DNA from: Candidatus Neptunochlamydia vexilliferae
Lineage (GTDB): Bacteria > Chlamydiota > Chlamydiia > Chlamydiales > Simkaniaceae
Assembly: GCF_015356785.1 (NCBI RefSeq)
Contig: NZ_JAAEJV010000004.1
Span: 26,723 to 90,722 of the forward strand
Reading direction: 5' to 3'
DNA length: 64,000 bases
Made by a program: the position numbers and the translations under genes. The notes under the pieces were generated by a model that saw nothing but the letters and a program-made list of their open reading frames with translations, searched no databases and was not told where the DNA came from. Positions 24,830 through 34,442 of the stretch are shown here, piece by piece. How positions within the stretch are numbered: position 1 is the first letter of the stretch; each line of letters starts with the position of its first letter.

Positions 24830-25888
24830 GTGATATCTTTAGAGCTGAAAAAGGAATACTACAGCGCTTTAGTTGCAAGAAATTCCGACTATGATGGGAC
24901 CTTTTATGTAGGGATAAAAACGACAGGTGTTTTCTGTCGGTCGGTTTGTCCTGCGCGGAAGCCAAAATTTGAGAACTGTGAATTTTTTGAAAAAGCTGAA
25001 GAAGCGCTTTTAGCGGGATTCCGTCCTTGCAAACGGTGTCATCCACTTTCTCAGCCTGATCAAGCCCCTGAAGTTGTTCGCAGGCTTATTGAAGCTGTGG
25101 AGCAGCATCCCGAAAAAAGATGGAAAGAAAAAGACTTCCGCATGTTATCGACCAATGCCGTTCAAGCATCGAGGGTTTTTAAAAAGAGGTTTGGAATGAC
25201 CTTTGTTGCTTATGCGCGAGCTCGCCGAATGGGAATAGCCCTTAAACAAATTAAAGAGAAGGGACCCGTTATTGATGCACAACTAGAAACAGGTTATGAG
25301 TCAGGAAGTGGATTTCGTGATGCTTTTTCTAAAATTATGGGGTTTCCTCCTGCAAGGTCTGAAGAGGTAAATCTTTTTAAAGCTGATTGGATCGATACGC
25401 CTCTTGGCCCGATGGTTGCGATTGGAGGTGAAGAGGCTCTTTATCTACTTGAGTTTGTCGGTCGTCGTGGACTAGAAAAAGAAGTGGAAAGACTTCGAAA
25501 AAAAATGAAAGTGACAATTGTACCCGGTCAGTCTCCTCCCCTTCAGTCAATAAAAAAGGAGCTAGGCCTTTATTTTAAAGGTTGCTTAGAGAACTTTCAT
25601 ACTCCAATAAAGCTCATCGGTTCTCCTTTTCAAATGAAGGTATGGCTGGAGCTGCAGAACATTCCAATAGGGGAGACCCGCTCTTATGCTGATATGGCAA
25701 AAGCTTTGGGGGTGGAAGGAGCTGCACGGGCCATTGGAAGAGCTAATGGGAGCAATCAGCTAGCCATTATCATCCCTTGCCACCGCGTTATAGGTGCCAG
25801 TGGAGAGCTTACCGGGTATGCGGGTGGCCTAGCCCGAAAAAGGTGGCTCCTTGCTCATGAAGGTAAAACCTCCCAAAAAAGTTTCTGA
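24830..25888 (+). CDS. ada: Bifunctional Ada DNA repair methyltransferase and regulator
   Basis: Ada transfers methyl groups from alkylated DNA to its own cysteines and then activates transcription. The N-terminal zinc domain has C36 and C40 (FCRSVC) and C67, C70 (CKRC); the AraC-type HTH follows (about residues 85-180); the O6-methylguanine transferase domain ends with IIPCHRVIG (Cys near 317). All key residues are present and 352 aa is full length. The start is GTG 24830, decided by a strong ACGAGGAGG six bases upstream. Divergent from the LysE operon. Confidence 0.93.
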   Translation: MISLELKKEYYSALVARNSDYDGTFYVGIKTTGVFCRSVCPARKPKFENCEFFEKAEEALLAGFRPCKRCHPLSQPDQAPEVVRRLIEAVEQHPEKRWKEKDFRMLSTNAVQASRVFKKRFGMTFVAYARARRMGIALKQIKEKGPVIDAQLETGYESGSGFRDAFSKIMGFPPARSEEVNLFKADWIDTPLGPMVAIGGEEALYLLEFVGRRGLEKEVERLRKKMKVTIVPGQSPPLQSIKKELGLYFKGCLENFHTPIKLIGSPFQMKVWLELQNIPIGETRSYADMAKALGVEGAARAIGRANGSNQLAIIIPCHRVIGASGELTGYAGGLARKRWLLAHEGKTSQKSF

Positions 25889-25894
25889 TTTTTT

Positions 25895-26013
25895 CGGAGT
25901 ATACTCCGGAAATGTCGGTAAAAACCGGAATATACTCCGAAAAATGAATAAAACAGGTTGATTTTCTGTAAAAAATGGAGTATACTCCAGAAATATCAGT
26001 AAACAATGGAGTA
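25895..26013. repeat. GGAGTATACTCC palindrome array before DUF4143 ATPase D
   Basis: Palindromes CGGAGTATACTCCG (25895-25908), CGGAATATACTCCG (25926-25939, one mismatch) and TGGAGTATACTCCA (25976-25989) are followed by a half-site TGGAGTA at 26007. Steps are 31, 50 and 31 bp. The last half-site ends 4 bp before the preferred ATG 26017. Flanking bases also repeat (AAATGTCGGTAAA / AAATATCAGTAAA). It looks like a self-operator array. Confidence 0.85.
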
Positions 26014-26016
26014 GGC

Positions 26017-27189
26017 ATGCTTCCCCGACTAAGGCGATTTTCGACTAAACAGAGCTTTTTTCTCTTTGGCCCCCGTGGAACTGGGAAGAGTACCTTGCTC
26101 AAGCAGTCCTTCAATCAAGACGAGTGTTTGTGGTTAGACCTTTTAGACTCAAGTGTTGAAGAGCGGTTTTTTAATAAGCCCGATGAGCTCTATGCGATTG
26201 TAAAGGCGCTGCCTCCTAAGGTAAAATATGTCATTGTTGATGAGGTGCAAAAGGTTCCAAAACTGCTCGATGAAGTGCACCGTCTGATCGAAGATGAAGA
26301 GGTTGATAAGGTCTTTATCTTAACGGGGTCGAGTGCAAGGAAGCTAAAAAGAGATGGGGCCAACTTACTTGCGGGTCGCGCTTTTGTCTATCATCTCCAC
26401 CCCTTTTCTTGCTTTGAGCTCAAAGAGCGGTTCGATTTAGAAAAGGCTCTCCATTCAGGAACTCTCCCTCGAGTTTTTAGCCTTCAAGGAGAAGAGGAAG
26501 AAAGGGCTTTTTTACGCGCGTATGCCGATACTTACCTTAAAGAGGAAATTGCAAATGAGCAGCTCGTTAGAAAATTGCAACCTTTTCGCCGCTTTCTTGA
26601 GGTTGCGGCGCAGTGTAATGGGAAGATCATAAACTATGCCAATATTGGAAGAGATGTGGGGATCGATGACAAAACAGCTAAAGAGTATTTTTCCATTTTA
26701 GAAGATACGATGTTGGGGTTTTTCTTAGAGCCGTTTCATAACTCTTTTAGAAAACGGCTAGTTGGCAAGCCGAAGTTTTACTTTTTCGATCCTGGTGTTG
26801 TTCGGACCCTTTCTAGACGCCTTTCGGTTCCTTTGACGCCCCAAACAGCGGCTTATGGAGAGGCTTTTGAGCATTTTATTTTATTAGAGATCAACCGTTT
26901 AGGGAGTTATTTTCAGCCCGACTATCGCTTTTCTTTTATCCGGACAACCTCTGATGTTGAGGTCGATTTAGTGGTAGAAAGGCCGGGCAAACCTCTTCTC
27001 TGTATTGAGATAAAAAGTGGTGAGGCGGTTGACGAGGTAAGTCTACGCTCCTTCATTAAGATCACCAAAGAGATTCCCGACTGTGAGGCGATCGTTTTAA
27101 GTCAGGATCGCTTCATGAAAAAGTTTGAGCATGTCGCCTGCTACCCCTGGAAACAGGGGATCGAAGAGATCTTCCCAGAAATTAATTGA
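26017..27189 (+). CDS. AAA ATPase with C-terminal DUF4143 (copy D)
   Basis: About 390 aa from ATG 26017 (MLPRLRRFSTKQSFFLFGPR). The P-loop GPRGTGKST is at residues 18-26; Walker B is YVIVDEVQKVPKL; the sensor is FILTGSSARKL, as in copy A; the C-terminal domain has SDVEVDLVVE and CIEIKSGE. An earlier in-frame ATG at 25975 is unlikely because it falls inside the palindrome array. Related to copy A in its motifs, but A and D are clearly diverged. Intact. Confidence 0.85.
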   Translation: MLPRLRRFSTKQSFFLFGPRGTGKSTLLKQSFNQDECLWLDLLDSSVEERFFNKPDELYAIVKALPPKVKYVIVDEVQKVPKLLDEVHRLIEDEEVDKVFILTGSSARKLKRDGANLLAGRAFVYHLHPFSCFELKERFDLEKALHSGTLPRVFSLQGEEEERAFLRAYADTYLKEEIANEQLVRKLQPFRRFLEVAAQCNGKIINYANIGRDVGIDDKTAKEYFSILEDTMLGFFLEPFHNSFRKRLVGKPKFYFFDPGVVRTLSRRLSVPLTPQTAAYGEAFEHFILLEINRLGSYFQPDYRFSFIRTTSDVEVDLVVERPGKPLLCIEIKSGEAVDEVSLRSFIKITKEIPDCEAIVLSQDRFMKKFEHVACYPWKQGIEEIFPEIN

Positions 27190-27248
27190 CGACAATTAAA
27201 CATAAGATTAACAATGCAGGCGTTGTTTCTTTAAACAAGGAGAGTCTT

Positions 27249-27575
27249 ATGGTTACAGAAATTAACGATTCAGTAGAAAACTTTGATGCTTACAATGTTG
27301 AAGAGGAGCAAGGCTCTTCTTGGAATGGGCGCCATGTTACCCTAACTGCAGGAAACAATGCCCCAAATATCGTGCTATGCGGAGAAAATTGTAGCGCTCA
27401 TGGAGACTACTCTTTTGACATGAATATTGGTGAGGATGGTTTGGAGGTAGAAGGTGAAGTTGGAATCTCCAGTGAAGATAGAGATGTAAGATTTTCAGTA
27501 CAAGGTGGGGTTGATGTCGATAAAGACGGAAATGCTAATGCTTCTGGCGGTATTCACTTAGAGGGTAGCTTTTAG
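27249..27575 (+). CDS. Small acidic Gly-rich hypothetical protein
   Basis: 108 aa from ATG 27249, which has AAGGAGAG eight bases upstream; a longer in-frame alternative from 27186 lacks such a site. The sequence is acidic and repetitive in G, D and N (GEDGLEVEGEVGISSEDRDV; VDVDKDGNANASGG), with no signal peptide. It ends in TAG directly followed by the ATG of the retropepsin-like lipoprotein, so the two are translationally coupled. No family is recognised; a substrate or partner of the downstream protease-like protein is possible. Confidence 0.65.
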   Translation: MVTEINDSVENFDAYNVEEEQGSSWNGRHVTLTAGNNAPNIVLCGENCSAHGDYSFDMNIGEDGLEVEGEVGISSEDRDVRFSVQGGVDVDKDGNANASGGIHLEGSF

Positions 27576-28478
27576 ATGAAAGCGACCTCGGCTTTCTTTT
27601 TCTTTATATTAAGCCTACTTATCTTTGGCTTTTCTTGTAGTAGTAAAGACTATGTTGAATTGCCTGTGGGTTTTAATGCTGGCAAAATTCCGATCATTGA
27701 GGTGCAAGTTGAGAATAACTCTTATCTGTTAGGAATAGATCTTGGAACTTTTTTGGAGCTTAAGATCCGCTCCTCCCTCTTAGAATCTATAAATAAAAAG
27801 TTTTTAGGGACAGACTTTTGGGAGATCTATGATGGCTCTAAATTTGTGTGTCCCAACTACCAGGTTCCTAATGTGAAAATTGGCAATTTAGCATTTAAAA
27901 ATGTGGTTGCTACAGCCTACCCCGAAGATAAGGAAGCTAAAACAACCATTTGGGAAAATCCTAAGGAAGGCGTTTTTTATAAAAAGGTTGGAGTGCTAGG
28001 GAGAGGTTTTTTTCAGAAAAGCAGCCTCCTCTTTGATTTCAAAAAATCAAAAGTGATTATTTCGAACAACATTAGCAAACTAAAGAAAAACGGGTATGAC
28101 CTCGAATCGTTCATAAAGCTCCCATTTACTAAAAACAAGTTTGGGATTCTTGTGAATGTAACAACAGATATCGGAGATAAAACCCTGCTTCTTGATACGG
28201 GGTTTACTTACACCATGCTTCACGAGCATGAGTATCCAAGTGATCGGGAAAAAGAGACGAGCTACCAGGGCTTCCTCTGTCTTGACTCCAATCATTTTGC
28301 TATTAATGGGGTTGACTTTGGGAAGAAAAAGCTCTACTTCTTAAAGCTTTCAGAAAAACTCAGAGAAATCGATGGGTTTTTAGGGATGGACTTCATCAAG
28401 CACCATGTCATGTATATCGATTTTCCCAATAAACTTCTCTATATTCAGCCTCCTCAGGAGAAAAGGGCATCCACATAA
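27576..28478 (+). CDS. Retropepsin-like aspartic protease, probable lipoprotein
   Basis: A 300-aa exported protein. The N-terminus is a hydrophobic signal ending FGFSC (a loose lipobox). Two aspartic-protease-like halves are visible: LLGIDLGTFLELKI in the first and LLLDTGFTYTML in the second, where D-T-G is the catalytic triad motif and the first half has D-L-G. A closing IDGFLGMDFIKHHVMYIDF matches retropepsin-like/PDZ-aspartyl proteins. The first half may be degenerate. It overlaps the convergent ftsY end by 25 bp. Confidence 0.65.
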   Translation: MKATSAFFFFILSLLIFGFSCSSKDYVELPVGFNAGKIPIIEVQVENNSYLLGIDLGTFLELKIRSSLLESINKKFLGTDFWEIYDGSKFVCPNYQVPNVKIGNLAFKNVVATAYPEDKEAKTTIWENPKEGVFYKKVGVLGRGFFQKSSLLFDFKKSKVIISNNISKLKKNGYDLESFIKLPFTKNKFGILVNVTTDIGDKTLLLDTGFTYTMLHEHEYPSDREKETSYQGFLCLDSNHFAINGVDFGKKKLYFLKLSEKLREIDGFLGMDFIKHHVMYIDFPNKLLYIQPPQEKRAST

Positions 28479-29350
28479 GGCTCGGGAGAAAAGGGGAGAA
28501 AGTCGTCCTCTTTTTCGCCGATGCCGATAAAGCGGATGGGGATCCCCATTTGGTGGTAGATCGATAGGATAATGCCCCCTTTGGCTGAGCCGTCGAGCTT
28601 GGTGAGAATGAGGCCGGTTAAGGGGGTAAATTCATTAAAGATTTTGGCTTGGTCGAGGGCATTTTGCCCCGTTGTCGCATCGAGAACAAGGTAGATCTCA
28701 TGGGGGCCATCGGGGACCACTTTCTCAACGGTCCGTTTAATTTTGGAAAGCTCGTTCATCAGGTCGGTCTTCGACTGGAGGCGGCCGGCGGTGTCGGCGA
28801 TGACAACGTCATGCCCCCGCGCTTTGGCGGCGGTCACTGCATCGAAAATGGTTGCCGAGGGATCGCCTCCTGACTTTCCTTTGATGCAGTCGAGCTTGAG
28901 TTTGTCTGCCCAGGTCCCAAGCTGTTCGATGGCGGCGGCGCGGAAGGTGTCGCCGGCAGCAAGCATCACTTTTTTGCCCTCTTCTTTATAGAGGCGGGCG
29001 AGTTTGGCGCAGGAGGTGGTCTTTCCACTTCCGTTAACGCCCACAATGAGGATCACCTTGGGTCCTTCCTTGGCCTCTTTCCCCTGAACATGGGGGGGCT
29101 TATGGAGGATCTCCTTGGCGTGATTTTGCATCGTTTTGATCGGGTTATCGGAGCGGCGGACATGTTCGACAAACTCAAGGGCGAGGGTGCTCCCGAGGTC
29201 TGCCTCGAAAAGGACCTGTTCAAGCTCATCCAACGTCTCTTCGTCGAGGGGTTTGCGAAGAACAGCCCGCACCTTATCGCCCAAAAGGGAACGGGTTCGA
29301 GAAAAGGCTTTCCGAATTTTGTTAAGTCCTGACTTTAAAAGGCTAAACAT
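28454..29350 (-). CDS. ftsY: Signal recognition particle receptor FtsY
   Basis: FtsY is the membrane-associated SRP GTPase that docks ribosomes at the Sec translocon. The NG domain shows G1 [32 protein letters not shown]3 DTAGRLQSK and G4 [10 protein letters not shown]. The acidic A domain of E. coli is absent, as in other chlamydiae. ATG 29350 ([16 protein letters not shown]) is chosen over a longer upstream frame because it matches the family's N-domain start. It lies divergent from sucC, matching chlamydial order. Confidence 0.93.
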   Translation of the reverse strand: MFSLLKSGLNKIRKAFSRTRSLLGDKVRAVLRKPLDEETLDELEQVLFEADLGSTLALEFVEHVRRSDNPIKTMQNHAKEILHKPPHVQGKEAKEGPKVILIVGVNGSGKTTSCAKLARLYKEEGKKVMLAAGDTFRAAAIEQLGTWADKLKLDCIKGKSGGDPSATIFDAVTAAKARGHDVVIADTAGRLQSKTDLMNELSKIKRTVEKVVPDGPHEIYLVLDATTGQNALDQAKIFNEFTPLTGLILTKLDGSAKGGIILSIYHQMGIPIRFIGIGEKEDDFLPFSPEPYVDALFS

Positions 29351-29403
29351 GATTCCCCAAAATTTTCGTTGATCGATATTCAATCGTATCACATATAGGA
29401 ATT

Positions 29404-30573
29404 ATGAACACTCATGAGTATCAAGCGAAAGAAATTTTAAAAGAGTATGGAATGCCCATCCCTGAGTTTGGGGTGGCGGGGAATGCTGCGGAAGCAGAGC
29501 AAATCAGTTCCTTTCTAGGACTTAACGAGGCGGTCGTTAAGATCCAGGTCCATGCCGGCGGCCGGGGAAAGGCGGGGGGCGTCAAGTTTGCCAAGAGTAA
29601 AGATGAGATTATCGATACGGCGAAAAAACTCATCGGTATGAAGATGGTGAACAACCAGACGGGCCCTCAAGGGATCGTTGCGCAAAAGGTGCTCATTACG
29701 GAGCCGGTGGACATTGCCAAAGAATACTATTTGGGGGCGATCATCGACCGGGAAAATAAGGAGGCGATCCTCATCGCTTCCCCTGAAGGGGGAATGGAGA
29801 TCGAGGTGGTTGCCGAAAAAACCCCCGAGAAAATCTTAAAGCTTCCGATTGGCCTCGATGGAAAGGTGAGGCCCTATCACCTTTTAAGGCTAGCCAATTT
29901 TATGGGATGGAAAGGGGAAACGGCGAAAGCTGGGATGAGAACGGCGGCAGCACTCGCTAAGGCCTTTATCGAAACCGACGCTTCTCTTTTAGAGATCAAC
30001 CCCCTTGTTGAGACGGGGAAAGGGGAGATTTGGGCGGTCGATGCGAAGCTGAGCGTCGATGACAATGCCCTCTTTCGTCAGAAGGAGATTGCGAGCTTTT
30101 ATGACCCAATGCAGGTTTCTGAAAACGAAGTTTCAGCGAAAGAACATGACCTTGCCTACATCTCTTTAGAGGGAAATATTGGGTGTATGGTCAATGGGGC
30201 GGGACTTGCGATGTCGACGATGGATATCATCCATCATTACGGCGGCAAGCCGGCCAACTTTTTAGATGTGGGGGGGAGTGCCGACAAGGAAAAAGTGGCT
30301 GCGGGGTTTAAGATCATTTTAGCCGATCCCAACGTCAAAGTGATTCTCGTCAACATCTTTGGGGGGATCATGAACTGTGCGACGATTGCTCATGGAGTGA
30401 TCGCTGCATCGAAAGAGATTGGGATGAAAGTGCCCCTTATTGTGAGACTTGAGGGGACCAATGTGGAAGAGGGGCGCAAAATCTTAAAAGAATCGGGCCT
30501 TGCCATTATCTCTGCAGAGGGGATGGCCGATGCTGCCGAAAAGTCGGTCGCAGCCCTTAAGGGAGGGAAGTAG
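29404..30573 (+). CDS. sucC: Succinyl-CoA synthetase beta subunit
   Basis: Forms succinyl-CoA synthetase with SucD (succinyl-CoA + ADP or GDP + Pi to succinate + ATP or GTP) in the TCA cycle. The ATP-grasp start [18 protein letters not shown] and [16 protein letters not shown] are diagnostic, as is [14 protein letters not shown] near the C-terminus. 389 aa is standard. The stop TAG abuts the sucD ATG. Confidence 0.95.
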   Translation: MNTHEYQAKEILKEYGMPIPEFGVAGNAAEAEQISSFLGLNEAVVKIQVHAGGRGKAGGVKFAKSKDEIIDTAKKLIGMKMVNNQTGPQGIVAQKVLITEPVDIAKEYYLGAIIDRENKEAILIASPEGGMEIEVVAEKTPEKILKLPIGLDGKVRPYHLLRLANFMGWKGETAKAGMRTAAALAKAFIETDASLLEINPLVETGKGEIWAVDAKLSVDDNALFRQKEIASFYDPMQVSENEVSAKEHDLAYISLEGNIGCMVNGAGLAMSTMDIIHHYGGKPANFLDVGGSADKEKVAAGFKIILADPNVKVILVNIFGGIMNCATIAHGVIAASKEIGMKVPLIVRLEGTNVEEGRKILKESGLAIISAEGMADAAEKSVAALKGGK

Positions 30574-31446
30574 ATGGCGATTCTGGTCGATAAAAACACC
30601 AAGGTGATCACCCAAGGAATTACAGGGCGGGCAGGGCAGTTTCATACCGAGCAGTGCATTGCTTATGGCTCCCAATTTGTTGGAGGGGTCACTCCTGGGA
30701 AAGGGGGGCAGGAGATCTTTGGCCTTCCCGTCTTCGATACCGTCTATGAGGCGAAGGAAAAGGTAAATCCCGATGCAACGATGGTGTTTGTCCCACCTCC
30801 TTTTGCAGCAAACTCGATCCTTGAGGCTGAAGATGCGGGGATTCCACTCATCGTGTGCATTACCGAGGGGATTCCAATCCGCGACATGCTTGAGGTGTCA
30901 AGGGTGATGGAGCGCTCAAAAACCTCTCGTTTGATCGGTCCCAACTGCCCCGGAGTGATCACTCCTGATGGGTGCAAAATTGGGATCATGCCAGGGTACA
31001 TTCATAAGAAGGGGAAGATTGGAATTGTCTCCCGCTCGGGAACACTGACTTACGAAGCGGTATGGCAAACGACCCAAAATGGATTGGGTCAGTCGAGCTG
31101 TGTTGGGATTGGAGGAGATCCCCTAAATGGAACGAATTTTATCGATGTTTTAGAACTATTTGAAAAAGATTCTGACACAGCCGGCATTTTCTTGATTGGG
31201 GAGATTGGGGGAAACGCTGAAGAAGAGGCGGCCGCTTGGATCAAGGCCCATTGCAGCAAGCCTGTTGGGGGCTTTATCGCAGGTGTAACGGCTCCTCCCG
31301 GACGGAGGATGGGACATGCTGGAGCGATTGTCTCTGGCAGAAAAGGGACTGCAGAAGGGAAGATGGAGGCTTTAAGAGATGCAGGCGTTCATGTTGCGGA
31401 GTCTCCAGCGGACATCGGCGCCACGATGCTAAAAGCAATGCAATGA
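30574..31446 (+). CDS. sucD: Succinyl-CoA synthetase alpha subunit
   Basis: Binds CoA and carries the phosphorylated histidine: [10 protein letters not shown] near residue 247. The Rossmann start is [20 protein letters not shown] and the CoA site is [11 protein letters not shown]. Its 290 aa is full length. It is coupled to the M50 protease gene through ATGA (31443-31446). Confidence 0.95.
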   Translation: MAILVDKNTKVITQGITGRAGQFHTEQCIAYGSQFVGGVTPGKGGQEIFGLPVFDTVYEAKEKVNPDATMVFVPPPFAANSILEAEDAGIPLIVCITEGIPIRDMLEVSRVMERSKTSRLIGPNCPGVITPDGCKIGIMPGYIHKKGKIGIVSRSGTLTYEAVWQTTQNGLGQSSCVGIGGDPLNGTNFIDVLELFEKDSDTAGIFLIGEIGGNAEEEAAAWIKAHCSKPVGGFIAGVTAPPGRRMGHAGAIVSGRKGTAEGKMEALRDAGVHVAESPADIGATMLKAMQ

Positions 31447-32564
31447 AAATACCGGTTAAGATTTCTCCATTTTTCTTTGTGACAGCGGGGCTGATCGGCT
31501 GGATCAATACCATGCAGACCTCCCACCCTTTTATCCTCACCCTCATTTGGATTGGAGTGATTTTTGTTTCGATCCTCGTCCATGAGTATGGCCATGCCCT
31601 TACCTCCCGCTACTTTGGGCAAAAACCCCGAATCCAACTTGTTGCTTTTGGAGGGCTCACCTACCCGGAAGGGCCTCGCCTCTGCGGCTGGCGGGAGTTT
31701 TTAGTCGTCTTAAATGGTCCGATTTTTGGATTTCTCCTTTTTCTTTGCGCCCTTTTTCTTCTATCGACCGAGTTTTTTGAGAATCCCTATATTCTCTACA
31801 CACTAAAAATCTTGACCTGGGTTAACCTCTTTTGGACGGTGGTCAATCTCCTTCCTGTGATGCCCCTTGATGGGGGGCAACTTCTCCGTGTTGTTTTTGA
31901 GTCAATCTGCGGCGCTAAAGGAATCAAGTATGCAACCTTCACCAGTATGTTCCTCTCTGTTGGGTTTAGTATCACCTTTTTCTTTATCGGCTACTTTCTT
32001 ATTGGAGCGATCTTTTTCCTCTTTGCCTTTCAGAATTTTAACGCTTGGAAACAGTCGCGGGTGATGACCGAAAGTGACCGGAACGACGACCTTACCGGTA
32101 AGCTCAAAGAGATCGAAGACCACCTCAATGCGAACCAAAGAGAAGAGGCAATGCCCAAACTTGAAGAGGTGCGTGAAAAGGCAAAGAAGGGGATGATTTT
32201 CAATCTCACCACCCAGTACTTGGCCTCTCTTAAAGCGGAGAAAAACGACCATCAAGCGGTCTATGACCTTCTCAAGCCGATCAAAAGCCACCTCAACCCC
32301 GAGTCCAAGATCTACCTGCATCAGGCGGCCTATGAGGTGAAGGATTATCCCCTTGTCATCGAGCTGGCAGGCCCTGCCTTTCAGCTTCTTCCCAACCCCC
32401 AGATTGCTGTCCGTAGCGCTGAAGCATGTGCAGCCCTTTCCCAGGTTGAACCAGCTGTCGGCTGGCTCCACGCCGCCCAAAAAGCGGGCATCGAAGACCT
32501 CTCACCGATCGTGGCTAAAGAGGCCTTCAATAATATTCGAAATAACCCTGATTTTAAAGTCTAA
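31443..32564 (+). CDS. M50-family intramembrane metalloprotease with C-terminal helical domain
   Basis: 373 aa from ATG 31443 ([20 protein letters not shown]), overlapping the sucD stop. The zinc motif HEYGH lies in [17 protein letters not shown] near residue 41, and the third ligand in [15 protein letters not shown]. About six membrane segments are followed by a soluble tail of about 170 residues that looks like TPR-type helices ([39 protein letters not shown]). Substrates are unknown; RseP-like regulated proteolysis or envelope maintenance is possible, the more so next to htrA. Confidence 0.85.
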   Translation: MKIPVKISPFFFVTAGLIGWINTMQTSHPFILTLIWIGVIFVSILVHEYGHALTSRYFGQKPRIQLVAFGGLTYPEGPRLCGWREFLVVLNGPIFGFLLFLCALFLLSTEFFENPYILYTLKILTWVNLFWTVVNLLPVMPLDGGQLLRVVFESICGAKGIKYATFTSMFLSVGFSITFFFIGYFLIGAIFFLFAFQNFNAWKQSRVMTESDRNDDLTGKLKEIEDHLNANQREEAMPKLEEVREKAKKGMIFNLTTQYLASLKAEKNDHQAVYDLLKPIKSHLNPESKIYLHQAAYEVKDYPLVIELAGPAFQLLPNPQIAVRSAEACAALSQVEPAVGWLHAAQKAGIEDLSPIVAKEAFNNIRNNPDFKV

Positions 32565-32567
32565 GTC

Positions 32568-33974
32568 CTATTCTGCTCTTAGGGAGTAGAACTTCATCAT
32601 TTGCCCTTGGCGGATGAGGAGGAGGATCCGCTGCCCTGACTTCACATTCTGGAGGGCATCGTTAAACTCGGTGACGTTGGTCACCTTCTGGTGGTTCACC
32701 GCCATGACGAGGGAGCCAGGCTGGATCCCCGAGCGACTTGCAGGAGAGTCAGGCTCGATTGAAACAACAATCACCCCTTGGTCATCTTGGTGGAGGCGGT
32801 ACTTTTGGATGTTTTGGTTCGTCAGGTTGTCGACTGAGATCCCTAGGTGGCGTGAAGCAGTCGTGCTCGAAACGAGGGTATTGGCCCCATAGGTTCCTAG
32901 CGTCACGGGGATGGTCATCATCTTTCCATTGCGGTTAACGGTGAGCTTTACGACGGTTCCTGGAGGGAGAAGGACCACATCGTTTCGGAGTTGGCCGGGA
33001 CTTTTTATCGTATTTCCGTTGAGTTTGGTGATGATATCTCCTTGCTGAAGACCTGCTTTTTCAGCAGGGGAGTCTTCAACGACATCGACGACGAGAGCTC
33101 CCTGAGTGGTTTTTGTTCCAAACGCTTCAGCGAGGTCATTGTCAATGGGCTGGAGGGAGACACCGAGGAAACCGCGGGTGACGACTCCATTTTCTACAAG
33201 TTGGTGTTTGATATTTTGAAGGATGTTACTCGGAATTGCAAAACCGATTCCCATGTACCCTCCCGACTGGGAGACGATTGCGGTGTTCATCCCAACCACT
33301 TTTTTGTCGAGGTCGATAAGGGGTCCTCCCGAGTTACCGGGGTTGATCGCGGCGTCGGTCTGGATAAAGTCTTCGTAGTCGGTGATCTGAAGCCCTTGTC
33401 GCCCTTTCGCGCTAATGATTCCGGCAGAAACGCTCGCTTCAAGGCCAAAGGGGTTTCCAATGGCAACGACCCACTCGCCCACTTCGAGGTCATCGGAGTT
33501 GCTCATCTCGATGAAGGGGAAATTGCTTCCTTGCTCTTCGTCGATCTTAATAACGGCGATGTCGGTATGGGAGTCTCCTCCGATATAGGAGGCAGAGACC
33601 TCGCGGCTCGTTCCATCTTGGAGGGTCACGGTAATCTTTTTGGCACCCCGCACGACGTGGAGGTTGGTCATGATGTAGCCATCTTTCGAAATGATAAAAC
33701 CCGATCCTTGGCTCACTTGAGGCCCTTGTCTTCTGGGGGGACCACCGAAGAAGCGGTGGAAAAACTCGTCGTTGAACATGTCGTTCGGATCATTGCGTGG
33801 GGGAGCCCCCTCTGCGCGGATAAAGACAACCGCAGGGGTGCAATTTTTTGCGACATCGATGAAGGGTTGAGAGAACGATTTTGTATCGGTCTGTGTGCGG
33901 CTGGGATTCCGCCCATAGATGGGGGTTGAAATAAGTGAAATGAGTAAAATGATTCCAGTAATAGCTGTGTGCAT
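32568..33974 (-). CDS. htrA: Periplasmic serine protease HtrA/DegQ
   Basis: A 468-aa Do-like protease-chaperone for envelope protein quality control. It has a signal peptide (MHTAITGIILLISLISTPIY), the catalytic His in MTNLHVVRGAKK, Asp in GDSHTDIAVIKID, Ser in NPGNSGGPLID, and two PDZ domains (starting VVTRGFLGVSLQ and TASRHLGISVDN). In pathogenic chlamydiae HtrA (CT823) is also secreted and follows sucD; here the M50 gene lies between, and htrA is convergent (3 bp from the M50 stop). Confidence 0.95.
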   Translation of the reverse strand: MHTAITGIILLISLISTPIYGRNPSRTQTDTKSFSQPFIDVAKNCTPAVVFIRAEGAPPRNDPNDMFNDEFFHRFFGGPPRRQGPQVSQGSGFIISKDGYIMTNLHVVRGAKKITVTLQDGTSREVSASYIGGDSHTDIAVIKIDEEQGSNFPFIEMSNSDDLEVGEWVVAIGNPFGLEASVSAGIISAKGRQGLQITDYEDFIQTDAAINPGNSGGPLIDLDKKVVGMNTAIVSQSGGYMGIGFAIPSNILQNIKHQLVENGVVTRGFLGVSLQPIDNDLAEAFGTKTTQGALVVDVVEDSPAEKAGLQQGDIITKLNGNTIKSPGQLRNDVVLLPPGTVVKLTVNRNGKMMTIPVTLGTYGANTLVSSTTASRHLGISVDNLTNQNIQKYRLHQDDQGVIVVSIEPDSPASRSGIQPGSLVMAVNHQKVTNVTEFNDALQNVKSGQRILLLIRQGQMMKFYSLRAE

Positions 33975-34127
33975 ACTCTCTCCTTGATGTAATTCTTCAA
34001 TTTAGCAAAAGAGCTCTTTTTTGGTAAGAGGTTTTTTAGAGTTGTTATATTAGTCGTTAAGCCATTTTGTGACTTTTATAAGGAGCATAAAAATTGTTTT
34101 TTTCTGATTTTTCTGTATACTAAGGTT

Positions 34128-34442
34128 ATGATGAAAAAAGTGATTCCTATTCCAGTTATGAAAGCTTTACGTAAACTAGGGAGCGATATTAACGATGCCC
34201 GTAGGCGGCGCACTATCACGATTGCTCTTATGGCAGAGCGTGCAGGGATCTCACGGACAACTGTTGGGAAGGTTGAAAGAGGCGATCCCACGGCGTCGAT
34301 GGGAAGCTATGCTGCTGTTTTATTTGCTTTGGGAATGGTGGATAGACTCAGTGATTTAGTGGATGCGATGCATGATGTGATGGGGCGTCAGCTTGAGGAC
34401 GAGAAGCTCCCTAAAAGGGTCCGTCTCCCAAAGGGGGAGTGA
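34128..34442 (+). CDS. XRE-family regulator, HipB-like antitoxin
   Basis: A 104-aa protein with a helix-turn-helix (IALMAERAGISRTTVGKVER) of the HipB type. A -10-like TATACT lies 16 bases upstream of ATG 34128, leaving almost no leader. The stop TGA is immediately followed by the ATG of hipA (34443), so antitoxin and kinase were coupled. The antitoxin is intact although the toxin is interrupted. Confidence 0.8.
   Translation: MMKKVIPIPVMKALRKLGSDINDARRRRTITIALMAERAGISRTTVGKVERGDPTASMGSYAAVLFALGMVDRLSDLVDAMHDVMGRQLEDEKLPKRVRLPKGE

Noticed and set aside
25975..26016. Use of ATG 25975 as start of the fourth DUF4143 ATPase
   Set aside because: This codon lies inside a GGAGTATACTCC palindrome and the conserved protein begins at MLPRLRRF (26017).
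31236..31442. N-terminal extension of the M50 protease overlapping sucD
   Set aside because: The extension is a shadow of the sucD frame; the ATG at 31443 gives a membrane-protein start and a normal ATGA overlap.
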